DNA of 64,000 nucleotides from an uncultured bacterium (GTDB lineage: Bacteria > Cyanobacteriota > Vampirovibrionia > Gastranaerophilales > Gastranaerophilaceae), in assembly GCA_949290355.1 (NCBI GenBank), contig CASERN010000006.1:1-64000 (forward strand), written 5' to 3'. This document shows, piece by piece, positions 8,718 through 17,522 of this stretch (positions are counted from its first letter, which is position 1; every line of letters starts with the position of its first letter). The notes beneath the pieces are model-generated. The model saw only the letters and a program-made list of their open reading frames with translations, was not told the DNA's origin and made no database searches. Made by a program: the position numbers and the translations under genes.

Positions 8718-10682
8718 CTATTCCGGTTCTTTTAGAATATTTTCATATTTTTGCAATTCTTTGAGCAATGGAGAATATTCTTTATATAATCTATTTCTCT
8801 CTGCTTTAGGATTTTGACTGTGCGCAACTTTCATATCAATCCGTGCTTGAAGCGCCATTTTCAAAACTTCTGGAATGTTTAATGCGGTAGGATTTGCACT
8901 TGATAAATTTTTGTAATATTTATCTTGATAATTATAAGGTATTCGTTCTTTCCAATTTGTATTATTATTTGTACCGCCTATATTATATGTTATATCTGTA
9001 ATTCCTAATAAATCTGCGAAAGATATTTGGAATTTTTCTTTTGTTAAAAGTTCCGCAAATTTTGCTTTTACACGTTCTCTGTCAGCTTTTGTAAGTTCTT
9101 CACCTATTTTTTGTTCCCCATTAACTGTGTCTGCAATTAATTCACAAAGAGCCTTGCTTTTGTTTATTCTTACAGGGTCTTGATTTAGGTATCCTGCAAG
9201 ATATAAAGGATTCCAAGCATCACTTTCTCTAGTCCAATTTCTTTTTAACATATTTTGAGCAGGGATAGAGTCATGAGAGCCTATTAAAAACCAGTTATCA
9301 TTACTTCTATTTTCTACTTTTGACCATTCTAATTGTATTAATTCAGGCAGATGCAGTTTGTTGTAATAAATGTCTACAAATAATTTTGGGTTACTGCAAA
9401 TGTTTTCCCATACAGGATCTTTAGGTTTTAGCCCATGTTCTGCTAATGACGGAAGTATAATTTTTTCAAGTATTCGTGGATAATTGTAGTAATCATCTAA
9501 TTTTTTGCCATTGACAATTGTTTCTGACATATATGAACCATTAAGTTTCCCATCTTTTGTTTTATGAATTAAGAATGGTTCAATTAATCCCATTGCATGG
9601 TCTATTCTTATGTTTTCACAAAATTCTAACGCAGAATCTATTTTTTCTTTTAAAAATTGACCCCCTGTATCTAATTGCATATCAAAACCTTTAAAGATTT
9701 TATTTGGATTGATAGCAGGTATTCCCCAATATTGATGATTACCGGAACCGTCAAATGCTCCTATTGTATAATCATCAAGAAATGCATCCTTATAGCGCCA
9801 TGCATCCATATTTGAGCAACCTACCAAAAGATCATTAAAAAACTTGAATCCTTTAGCATCTCTCCATTGTTTATTTTCTTTAATTTGTTTAGTAGCAATG
9901 AATTGTGAAAATTTGTATTGCTCAATATATTTTTCATTTTCATTATAAATTTTGTTGTATAAATTAATAGCTTCAAAATCTCCATTAACCAGCTGTGAAA
10001 TGAGATTTCTTTCTAATTTATTTTTCCACTCAGATATTCTATCTGTCCCATTTTTTTCGGCAATTACATGAAAAACGCCTTCATCAGTGAGTCTTTCATT
10101 ATTTTTTTCTAAAAATTTTTGGAATTCATTATTTAATGCAATTGCTTGGGGCTGTCCTTTGTGAAGATTAATTTTGAAATTTTGGTAAACTTCTTTCATT
10201 GCTATATTATAAATATGAGAAGCTTCTTCAAAATCGGTTGTATCATAGCTTAAGTTTGTTTTAGGCTGCTCATATGTAAGCTTTTTGAATGTATCCTCAG
10301 ATAAAAGTTTTCCGTATTTCTCTTTTGTTAATTCTTCCAAATCTATGAATAAAGTATTTTTTGCGAATGCAGAAGAATTGTATGGTGAAGGATTTATTTC
10401 ATAATCATCTGTTTCTAATTCGCCGCCAGGTCCTAATTGATTTCCATTAAATCCATATAATTGCAAAAATTTGATATATTCTTTTGCAGCCTTTCCATAA
10501 GGAGAACCAATGTATGTGTTTCTTTCTTGACTTGGGAAACATGAACCATGAGTTATGACAATTCTATCGGTTGTCCCAAGTGCTTTATAAGTCTTTTCAA
10601 TAGTATTACGAAGACCTTCCTCTTCTTCTTTTTTGGGTCTCCTTTGAAAAGCAATTCTATTATCTATCCCTAATACACGCAT
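8718..10682 (-). CDS. malQ: 4-alpha-glucanotransferase-like enzyme, GH77
   Basis: A 654-residue cytoplasmic enzyme of the amylomaltase family, which transfers alpha-1,4-glucan chains between acceptors in maltodextrin/glycogen turnover. Seen: SPYNSSAFAKNTLFIDL near residue 100 (the GH77 SPY..SAF motif), YWGIPAINP, RIDHAMGL near residue 360 carrying the expected Asp nucleophile, and GSHDS near residue 470 in place of the usual GTHD. It is longer and more divergent than typical MalQ, so the symbol is tentative. The N-terminus has an RIAFQ stretch but not the full F-x-G tail. It follows the FlhA-like gene by ~40 bp with no ribosome binding site; AT-rich TATTAATATAAT abuts the ATG. Confidence 0.82.
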   Translation of the reverse strand: MRVLGIDNRIAFQRRPKKEEEEGLRNTIEKTYKALGTTDRIVITHGSCFPSQERNTYIGSPYGKAAKEYIKFLQLYGFNGNQLGPGGELETDDYEINPSPYNSSAFAKNTLFIDLEELTKEKYGKLLSEDTFKKLTYEQPKTNLSYDTTDFEEASHIYNIAMKEVYQNFKINLHKGQPQAIALNNEFQKFLEKNNERLTDEGVFHVIAEKNGTDRISEWKNKLERNLISQLVNGDFEAINLYNKIYNENEKYIEQYKFSQFIATKQIKENKQWRDAKGFKFFNDLLVGCSNMDAWRYKDAFLDDYTIGAFDGSGNHQYWGIPAINPNKIFKGFDMQLDTGGQFLKEKIDSALEFCENIRIDHAMGLIEPFLIHKTKDGKLNGSYMSETIVNGKKLDDYYNYPRILEKIILPSLAEHGLKPKDPVWENICSNPKLFVDIYYNKLHLPELIQLEWSKVENRSNDNWFLIGSHDSIPAQNMLKRNWTRESDAWNPLYLAGYLNQDPVRINKSKALCELIADTVNGEQKIGEELTKADRERVKAKFAELLTKEKFQISFADLLGITDITYNIGGTNNNTNWKERIPYNYQDKYYKNLSSANPTALNIPEVLKMALQARIDMKVAHSQNPKAERNRLYKEYSPLLKELQKYENILKEPE

Positions 10683-10723
10683 ATTATATTAATACATCAA
10701 AAAAAATTTTTTTGCCACTGATT

Positions 10724-12202
10724 TTAAATTTCATCAATAATTTCTATAGGAGCGTTGCACCCTATTTCTTCTCTTGATAATACAGTGATATTATTCATAT
10801 AGTTACTTAGTAAAGAAAAAATAAGATGTCTTAATTCTAGTGGCACTATGAGTTTAGGATTTTCGATGTTCATTGATTCGATTTTCTTTTGCATTTTTTC
10901 TGCAAATTTTTCTGCAAATCCTGCATCTATTCTTATAATAAAGTCATTCCCTTCTTCAAAGTTTGGCGTGAATTTTTCAAGTGTTTTTTCAGAGACTTCA
11001 AAAGCTGAAATTATTCCATCTGCGTTTATATTATTTTTACAAATTTGTCTTGAAAGAGATAAACGAATTTTCTTTATAAGATCAGCATTTGTACTATTTT
11101 GGATGTAATCATTAATTTTTTCAAAAATATACACTATATCTTTAATAGATACTCTTTCTCGTATTAAACTTGTTAAAATATATCTCAAATCTGCAAGACT
11201 TATTACATCTGGAATAATATTCTCAATTAAAAATTCATTTGTATCACTTACGATGTTAATGTATTTATCTAAATCTTCGTAATCTAAAAGTTCATCAACA
11301 TATTTGACAGCACAAAACTCTAATGCTCTTGCAATAAATTCTGAACCGTTAATACCTTTTTGCCAAAAATCTTTAGTTTTTTCTTTTTCTATCCAAACAA
11401 TTTTTCGTCCAGTAATTTTGTCTATATCATAGACGGAATTTTTAATTTTTTTCTCAAGATGTAAGTCATCTGTGAAAAACATTAGAAAATTCGGGTATAC
11501 ATTAGCTTTGAAAACATCCAGTCCTCTTATTTTTATACTAAATTCATAAGGGTTTAAGTTTTCGTCATCTTGAAATAAAATTTTAGGTATTACATATCCT
11601 AGTTCTTCTGTTAGTTTAAGTCTTGATTTTACAGTTTCAGCAACAAGCTCCTCTTCTTGAATTTCTTGTGAGGAGTCAATGTACCCTAAAATTTCTTCAC
11701 TCAAATGTATTGATAATTTTTCTTCTTTTAGTCTTGGGTACATTGCGTTTGGGGAAGTTGCTTTTGCTAGTTCCTTTTTTAAATCTTCTAATTCTTTTAG
11801 ACCTGCAGAAATTCTATCGTTCAATTTTTTTCTTGATACAGAAGCAGGAGCTTCGCCTTCGAGTTCTTTTTTTATTTTGGCTATTTTATTTTTTTGATCA
11901 CGAATTTTGCTTTGTATATCCAGACAAATATCATAAGGGGATTGTTCGGGAGATAACATTTTTTCCATCTGGCTTTTAAATGATGAAATATTTATTGTAT
12001 CAGCATTCAAATCCCCAGATGCAGGTTCTGTTTCTTTCATAAATATACAATTACAAAGAATTTGTCCATCATCTGCTTCAACTTCTTGCATACTATAAAG
12101 TTCCCAATTATTCATAGACATTTCATTTAAAAGGTTTTGAAGTTCTTGAGTATTTTCACTAGAGCATGTTTTTATTACATACTGCATTTTTTTATTTAAC
12201 AT
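10724..12202 (-). CDS. Soluble FlhA/SctV cytoplasmic-domain protein with N-terminal DUF4177-like domain
   Basis: A 492-residue protein with no transmembrane segment. Residues ~5-55 look like a DUF4177-type fold (YVIKT...NNWELYSMQEV). Residues ~85-155 are a charged coiled coil. From about residue 165 to the end it follows the cytoplasmic domain of FlhA/LcrD (FHIPEP) proteins: ELGYVIPK near 200, LNPYEFSIKIRG, IIPDVISLADLRYIL, and RERVSIKDI near 350, then VLSREEI near the C-terminus. In normal FlhA this domain hangs below eight membrane helices and docks chaperones and ATPase regulators; here the membrane part is absent. It lies 10 nt after udp in a likely operon. Confidence 0.87.
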   Translation of the reverse strand: MLNKKMQYVIKTCSSENTQELQNLLNEMSMNNWELYSMQEVEADDGQILCNCIFMKETEPASGDLNADTINISSFKSQMEKMLSPEQSPYDICLDIQSKIRDQKNKIAKIKKELEGEAPASVSRKKLNDRISAGLKELEDLKKELAKATSPNAMYPRLKEEKLSIHLSEEILGYIDSSQEIQEEELVAETVKSRLKLTEELGYVIPKILFQDDENLNPYEFSIKIRGLDVFKANVYPNFLMFFTDDLHLEKKIKNSVYDIDKITGRKIVWIEKEKTKDFWQKGINGSEFIARALEFCAVKYVDELLDYEDLDKYINIVSDTNEFLIENIIPDVISLADLRYILTSLIRERVSIKDIVYIFEKINDYIQNSTNADLIKKIRLSLSRQICKNNINADGIISAFEVSEKTLEKFTPNFEEGNDFIIRIDAGFAEKFAEKMQKKIESMNIENPKLIVPLELRHLIFSLLSNYMNNITVLSREEIGCNAPIEIIDEI

Positions 12203-12212
12203 GACTAACTCC

Positions 12213-12983
12213 TTATGATTTGTCTTTTGTAATTAGTATTTTAATTGCATCTATTGCTGTTTTTATTGCTTTATCAGTATCATGAATTACAGGATTTTCC
12301 AACCCCAATTTTTCTCTTTCTTGGTTGGCTACTGTTAAAAATACAGAACCAACTTTAACTTTTAGAAAACTTCCTACAACGAATAATGCTGCAGATTCCA
12401 TTTCAGATGCCAAACAACCTAATTTTTTCCACGCTTCCCACTTATTAATAAGTTCGTAATTTACAGGCATTTTTTCCGGATTATGTTGTCCGTAAAAAGA
12501 ATCTTTACATTCTACTATGCCAGCATGATATTCAAAACCTAAATTTTTAGCAGATTGAACTAATGCATTGATTATATCTAAATTTGCAACAGCAGGAAAT
12601 TCTATTGGAGCATATTCTTTTGTAGTCCCTTCCATTCTAATTGCGCCTGTTGCAATCACGATATCCCCACCTTTTACGTTGATATCCATTCCGCCGCAGG
12701 TACCGACTCTGATAAATGTTTTTGCTCCGATATTTACAAGTTCTTCTAGTGCAATTGAAGCAGAAGGCCCTCCTATACCGGTGGATGTAACACTCACTTT
12801 TGTCCCATCAATATAGCCGGTATAGGTTGTAAATTCTCTTCTGTCTGCTATAAGTTGAGCATCTTCGAAATATTCGGCAATTTTTTTGCATCTTTTAGGA
12901 TCTCCGGGTAATATAACATATTCCCCGACATCTCCTTCTTTTAGACCTATATGATATTGTTCTCCATTTTCCGAATATTTCAT
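12213..12983 (-). CDS. udp: Uridine phosphorylase
   Basis: A 256-residue nucleoside phosphorylase (PNP/UDP family), converting uridine and phosphate to uracil and ribose-1-phosphate for pyrimidine salvage. Motifs: [15 protein letters not shown] at the N-terminus (phosphate loop), [24 protein letters not shown], and [14 protein letters not shown], where the Met-Glu binds ribose. Full length for the family. AAGGAG precedes the ATG. Short gaps tie it to ompH upstream and to the FlhA-like gene downstream. Confidence 0.93.
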   Translation of the reverse strand: MKYSENGEQYHIGLKEGDVGEYVILPGDPKRCKKIAEYFEDAQLIADRREFTTYTGYIDGTKVSVTSTGIGGPSASIALEELVNIGAKTFIRVGTCGGMDINVKGGDIVIATGAIRMEGTTKEYAPIEFPAVANLDIINALVQSAKNLGFEYHAGIVECKDSFYGQHNPEKMPVNYELINKWEAWKKLGCLASEMESAALFVVGSFLKVKVGSVFLTVANQEREKLGLENPVIHDTDKAIKTAIDAIKILITKDKS

Positions 12984-12995
12984 AATTACTCCTTA

Positions 12996-13454
12996 TTAAA
13001 ACTGACCGCTTTTCAATTTTTGTATTACAAGATCAGAAATATCTACACCGCCGACAAAAATTACTCTGTAGTCAACTATTGCATCAAGTTTTTGTTCTAC
13101 TAAAACTTGTTTTGTAGCTGCTTGAATTTTGTTATAGACTTCTTCTTCTTTCTGAACTTTTAATTTCATATAAGCGTCTTCTTTAAGCTTAAATTCTCTA
13201 GCTGTTTGTTGTTCAAAGTTTTGTTTTTTCAAAGGTGTATCTAATGATTTATATTGTTTTTCTTTATCAACCATATATTGCTGCATTTCAAGAGCTTTTG
13301 CATCAATATCTTTTATAGCCTGTTGAGCGAATGCAAAATTATCTTGAACTTTTTGATAGTTAATGTAACCAACTCCAGCTGCTTCTGCTTGATTTCCAAA
13401 AGAGAAGAACAAGCCTGCTGCCATTAAAATTGCTGCTAATTTAAATTTTTTCAT
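12996..13454 (-). CDS. OmpH/Skp family periplasmic chaperone
   Basis: A 152-residue protein with an N-terminal signal peptide (KLAAILMAAGLFFSFG, cleavage after AEA) and the OmpH pattern: a beta strand VGYINYQKV, a long charged coiled coil of about 80 residues, then a C-terminal VDYRVIFVGGVDIS-like strand. Skp-type proteins hold unfolded outer-membrane proteins in the periplasm. It follows bamA by 26 bp with a strong AGGAGG site, the classic bamA-ompH pairing, which supports an outer membrane in this organism. Confidence 0.9.
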   Translation of the reverse strand: MKKFKLAAILMAAGLFFSFGNQAEAAGVGYINYQKVQDNFAFAQQAIKDIDAKALEMQQYMVDKEKQYKSLDTPLKKQNFEQQTAREFKLKEDAYMKLKVQKEEEVYNKIQAATKQVLVEQKLDAIVDYRVIFVGGVDISDLVIQKLKSGQF

Positions 13455-13480
13455 TTAATACCTCCTAAGGTTTTATATTA

Positions 13481-15445
13481 TTAGTACATTATGTCGCCTA
13501 CACCAAAAGTAAAGTAACCGCCTCTGTTTCCATTATCTCCAGGGTTAGTAAGTGGAATACCATAGTCAATTGATAATGGACCCATTCCAGGAATATAAAG
13601 TTTTAAACCAATACCTGCTGATACTGCATAAAGAGGTCTATCATATATTTTGTCTGTAATGGATGGGTTGAATATTTTACCTGCATCAGCCCAAACTGTA
13701 AATCTTAAGTTATTTAAGAAGTTAATTCTTGTCCTGTCAAGGAATGGAATTGGTGTAGCAAATTCTGCACTACCCATAATGAATGCATCACCGGTACCTA
13801 CTCCACTCATTTTAAAACCTCTAATTGTGTAAGGGCCACCTAATCTATATGCCATAACTTCAGGCATGTTATCTCCGTGAATTTTGCCACCACCTTTAGC
13901 GGTGAATGACAATGATGACTTTTTACCTACAGGAATGTATTGTTTAACCATACCTGTTAATTTCCCATGAGTTTTGTCAAAGTCAATGACACCAATTTCT
14001 TCATCAAATCTTAAACTGGCCATTGTACCTTTTCTTGTAACAGTTGCATTATCCCTAGTGTCATACAATAAAGCAGGACTAAGTGATAAGAATAAACCGC
14101 CATCTAACTGTTTGGCACGTTCTGAAATAGGAATGTTGTATCTTGAATATAAGCTTTTAATTTTATTTCCATCACCTTCAGAAACATCAATGTTTTCAAT
14201 ACCTAAAGAGAATGTACTTGTTACATGCTTATTACTTTTCATTCTATGAGCTACGGTTGCTTCTGCTCCTACTCTACGTTCAATTGCAAGTGGAACTTGG
14301 TATGAACCGAAATCTCTATAAAATATTTTACTCATTAAAGATGTGTCTGCATTATAAAAATAAGGTTTAAAGTAGCTTAATTCTGCTTGTAAGTTCATAC
14401 GCCTTTTTATTGATGAATCATTCAAGATTACACCAGTACCAACTATACCGTTTAAAGATAAACGCTCATTTCTTCCTAAGAAGTTGTTATCAGAAATACC
14501 AACAGATCCAAATACGCCAGTAACAGAATCTATACCGCCGCCTACTGATACGCTCGCAGTTCTTTGTTCTTCCACGTTAATTGTAATATCATATTTATCT
14601 GGATCTTCGGTCGGTTCAATTTCCCTTGTTACATCTTTAAATGCTTGTGTTGCATAAAGCCTTACTAAATCTTCTTTCAAAAGATTCTCATTATAAATCA
14701 TGCCCGGTTCAGTGAGTACATTTCTTTCAATTACGTAATCTTTTGTTTTTTCGTTCCCGGAAATCAATATTTTATTGATTGTACCTTCTTTTATGCTAAT
14801 ATTGACAGTGCCGTCAGGGTCATCTGATACGGAGTCAATTCTGGCTAAAATATAGCCTTTAGAGCTGTAGCAATCTTGTATTTTTGCAATAGCTTCATTT
14901 ATTTCAGATATATTTTGGGGTTTCCCTTTCATTGGTAGTAAGTATGTTAAAATTTCGTCGGTAGAGACTACAGTATTACCTTCAATTGTGAAATCAGTTA
15001 CAGGAGTATTTTCTTCCAATACAATTTTTAAAGTAATAGTTCCGTCGGAATTATTTACAGGAATCGCTTTCATCTTTTCTGTAAAATATCCCAGTTGATA
15101 TATTGCTTTTAGGTCTTCTTGAATAGCATCTCTGCTATATTCAGAGCCGTTTTGAAGTTTCATTTGCTCAAGGATAAGAGACTTGTCAATAACATTATTT
15201 CCAATAATTTCAATATTTTTAATTGTTTTTTTATTTGATAATTTAGATTTATTTTCGGTAGTACTTACAGATCCTGTAGTTGTTGCTGAATCAGAGATAG
15301 TCTGAGTCGCAGAGGGTGGAAGCAACTCACGAGTTTTAGTATCATTATCTCCCCAAAAACTACCTTCTGCGATACTTTGTAACGGACACATGATAACTAA
15401 TAGCAGGGCTATTAAAGATATATGTATTTTGTTATATGAATTCAA
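13481..15445 (-). CDS. bamA: Outer membrane assembly factor BamA/Omp85
   Basis: A 654-residue outer-membrane protein. It has a signal peptide (residues ~1-27), a low-complexity linker, then what look like three POTRA repeats (about 72-145, 150-225 and 228-300), and a C-terminal beta-barrel from ~305 with the conserved TIRGF loop-6 motif near 543. Three POTRAs is the cyanobacterial/chloroplast Omp85 arrangement; proteobacterial BamA has five. It inserts beta-barrel proteins into the outer membrane. The start is a TTG with an AAGGTAGAG site. Confidence 0.92.
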   Translation of the reverse strand: MNSYNKIHISLIALLLVIMCPLQSIAEGSFWGDNDTKTRELLPPSATQTISDSATTTGSVSTTENKSKLSNKKTIKNIEIIGNNVIDKSLILEQMKLQNGSEYSRDAIQEDLKAIYQLGYFTEKMKAIPVNNSDGTITLKIVLEENTPVTDFTIEGNTVVSTDEILTYLLPMKGKPQNISEINEAIAKIQDCYSSKGYILARIDSVSDDPDGTVNISIKEGTINKILISGNEKTKDYVIERNVLTEPGMIYNENLLKEDLVRLYATQAFKDVTREIEPTEDPDKYDITINVEEQRTASVSVGGGIDSVTGVFGSVGISDNNFLGRNERLSLNGIVGTGVILNDSSIKRRMNLQAELSYFKPYFYNADTSLMSKIFYRDFGSYQVPLAIERRVGAEATVAHRMKSNKHVTSTFSLGIENIDVSEGDGNKIKSLYSRYNIPISERAKQLDGGLFLSLSPALLYDTRDNATVTRKGTMASLRFDEEIGVIDFDKTHGKLTGMVKQYIPVGKKSSLSFTAKGGGKIHGDNMPEVMAYRLGGPYTIRGFKMSGVGTGDAFIMGSAEFATPIPFLDRTRINFLNNLRFTVWADAGKIFNPSITDKIYDRPLYAVSAGIGLKLYIPGMGPLSIDYGIPLTNPGDNGNRGGYFTFGVGDIMY

Positions 15446-15523
15446 AAAAATCTCTACCTTAAAAACTTCATTTACTATCCTAAAAATATTATATCATAAA
15501 TTAAAAAAAGTGTAATATGTAAA

Positions 15524-16333
15524 TTATATTAAGCATTTTTTATAGATGTCATTTTTGTTCAAATTATACAGTTCAGATAAAATTATTGAAATTTCTTTTG
15601 CTTTAAAACCTTTATCCTTTAATTTTTTGATTTTATCTTCAATTTCAATATCTTCATTTGAAATTTTCTTCCTGAAAATCAATGCAACAATCTCGCCTTT
15701 AACGGTATTATTTTGAAAATGACTGATAATTTCTTCTGGAGAACCTATCACTATTTCTTCATAAATTTTTGTTAGTTCTCTACCTATTGCTACTTTAGCA
15801 TTTGCTCGAGTTTTATTAATAAGTTCCAAAGTAGATTCAATTCTATTAGGAGATTCATAAAATACCATATCAGTTGATATATATTTTTTTATAAGAGTTT
15901 CAATTTGGTTTTTTGTTTTTGGTAAAAAGCCTGCAAATACAAAATCTTCTCCATTTCTTGGAATTTGTGATAAAAAAGTTGCGACTGCATTAGCTCCTGG
16001 TAGTGATGTTACTGAAAAATTGTTTTTTCGAAGTTCTTCAACAATAACAGCTCCAGGATCGCAGAATAATGGGGTGCCAGCATCTGATACTAAGGCTATT
16101 TTCCCACCGTTATTTAAAATCTCTAAAAAAAGTTCAACTCTTTCTTTTTCATTAAACTTATGATAGGAAATACATTTAGTTTTAATATTCAAATGATTAA
16201 GAAGCTTTTGAGTTACTCTTATATCTTCACAGGCAACAATATCTACAGTTTTTAATACTTCTATTGCTCTTTGAGTTATATCTTGCAAATTCCCTATTGG
16301 AGTAGGCACTATGTAAAAATCGTATTCTTTCAT
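15524..16333 (-). CDS. rsmI: 16S rRNA (cytidine(1402)-2'-O)-methyltransferase
   Basis: A 269-residue SAM-dependent methyltransferase of the tetrapyrrole-methylase fold that 2'-O-methylates C1402 in the 16S decoding region. Diagnostic motifs: YIVPTPIGNLQDIT at the N-terminus, ACEDIRVTQKLLNHL, ALVSDAGTPLFCDPG and SLPGANAV. Full length. There is no ribosome binding site before the ATG; an extended -10 element ends 6 nt upstream, so it may have a leaderless promoter as well as read-through from the gene upstream. Confidence 0.95.
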   Translation of the reverse strand: MKEYDFYIVPTPIGNLQDITQRAIEVLKTVDIVACEDIRVTQKLLNHLNIKTKCISYHKFNEKERVELFLEILNNGGKIALVSDAGTPLFCDPGAVIVEELRKNNFSVTSLPGANAVATFLSQIPRNGEDFVFAGFLPKTKNQIETLIKKYISTDMVFYESPNRIESTLELINKTRANAKVAIGRELTKIYEEIVIGSPEEIISHFQNNTVKGEIVALIFRKKISNEDIEIEDKIKKLKDKGFKAKEISIILSELYNLNKNDIYKKCLI

Positions 16334-16339
16334 ATTTAT

Positions 16340-16348
16340 ATATTAGCA
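16340..16348 (-). promoter_or_regulatory. Candidate extended -10 promoter of rsmI
   Basis: TGCTAATAT on the minus strand with a 6-nt gap to the rsmI ATG and no Shine-Dalgarno sequence. No convincing -35 box is seen. Confidence 0.35.
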
Positions 16349-16378
16349 TAAAATCTTATACTATTAGAGTTTAAAAAG

Positions 16379-17509
16379 TTAGTTAAATTTACTTTCCATT
16401 TCTTTTTTCAGGTTATCAAGAATTTCTCTATAATCCACGGTAACTGGTGTAGGTTTTGATGTGGCAATGATATCAAGGAATATTTTTGAGTGTTGAGGAG
16501 TCTTTTCATCAGTAATTATTTGGGCAGAATCTTTTCTTGCTGGAATTATCAGTCCGCTTTTTGCAATTTTATCAATACTTTCTTTGGATGAAAGATATTT
16601 TACAAATTCTTTTGCTTCTTTTTTATGTTTGGAAGATTTTGATATCGCCCAACCAGAAGCATCAAGCTGAACTATACTGCCTGTAGTGCCTTTAGGAAAC
16701 TGTGTTATATCCCAGTTAAAATCTGCTTCTTCACGCAATTTAGGAACCATCCAGCGTCCTGATAGATACATGCCTAATTTCTCTTGAATAAACATTTGCC
16801 CCATTGTAGCACTTGCACTTTCTGATTTTAATGGTGCAACGTGATATTTTTTTCTTAGATCAGCATAGAAATTGATTGATTGCTGACTTTTGGAAGATTT
16901 TATTTCATTAGGCAGTATTCCTCCTCCATTACTCATAAGATAAGGAAGATAAAATAGCGGATCTTCTTCAAAGCTAATGCCAAATACTTTTTTATCTGTT
17001 AATTTTTGTGCAGTATTCAAAAAGTCATTGAAATCCCAATTTGTTTTTGGGTATGGGATATGTTTTTTGTCGAATAAATCCTTGTTATAAAATATAACAA
17101 GATTTGAAACATCTCTTGGGACTGCATATAATTTACCTTTATAACTCAGAGCATCTAGTGCTTGGGGATAAAAATCAGATTGTTCATAATCAATTTCTTC
17201 TAAAAGACCTGCATTCGCATATACCGGAAGATACAAATTATTTATAAAAATTATATCGGGAGCTGTATTGGAAGCAAAAAGCAAGTGTATTTTTTGAAAA
17301 TAATTTTGCGGGATATGCATAAATTCAATTTTTATGTTGGAATTTTTATTTTCATAATCTTTGATTAATGGTTTTAAAATATCTGTTTCTGACTGAGAAC
17401 CCCAACTCGCAAATTTAATAATTGTTTTAGATGGTTTTTTGTTGCAACCGCATAAAAATACAGAGCAGATAATCAATGTTAATAATATAGCTTTTATGTT
17501 AGCTCTCAC
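16379..17509 (-). CDS. Extracellular solute-binding lipoprotein of a sugar-type ABC transporter
   Basis: A 376-residue lipoprotein. The N-terminal hydrophobic helix ends in a lipobox, VFLCGC, so the mature protein would be lipidated at Cys near residue 22. The body follows the family 1 solute-binding fold (IKFASWGSQSETDILKPLI, APDIIFINN, YAVPRDVSNLVIFYNKDLF, GRWMVP, ASGWAISKSSKHKKEAKEFVKYL), which usually binds sugars or oligosaccharides. No permease or ATPase gene is adjacent. GTG start with AGGTAAG upstream. It is 13 bp after the AMIN-like gene. Confidence 0.9.
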   Translation of the reverse strand: MRANIKAILLTLIICSVFLCGCNKKPSKTIIKFASWGSQSETDILKPLIKDYENKNSNIKIEFMHIPQNYFQKIHLLFASNTAPDIIFINNLYLPVYANAGLLEEIDYEQSDFYPQALDALSYKGKLYAVPRDVSNLVIFYNKDLFDKKHIPYPKTNWDFNDFLNTAQKLTDKKVFGISFEEDPLFYLPYLMSNGGGILPNEIKSSKSQQSINFYADLRKKYHVAPLKSESASATMGQMFIQEKLGMYLSGRWMVPKLREEADFNWDITQFPKGTTGSIVQLDASGWAISKSSKHKKEAKEFVKYLSSKESIDKIAKSGLIIPARKDSAQIITDEKTPQHSKIFLDIIATSKPTPVTVDYREILDNLKKEMESKFN

Positions 17510-17522
17510 TTTATCTTACCTG

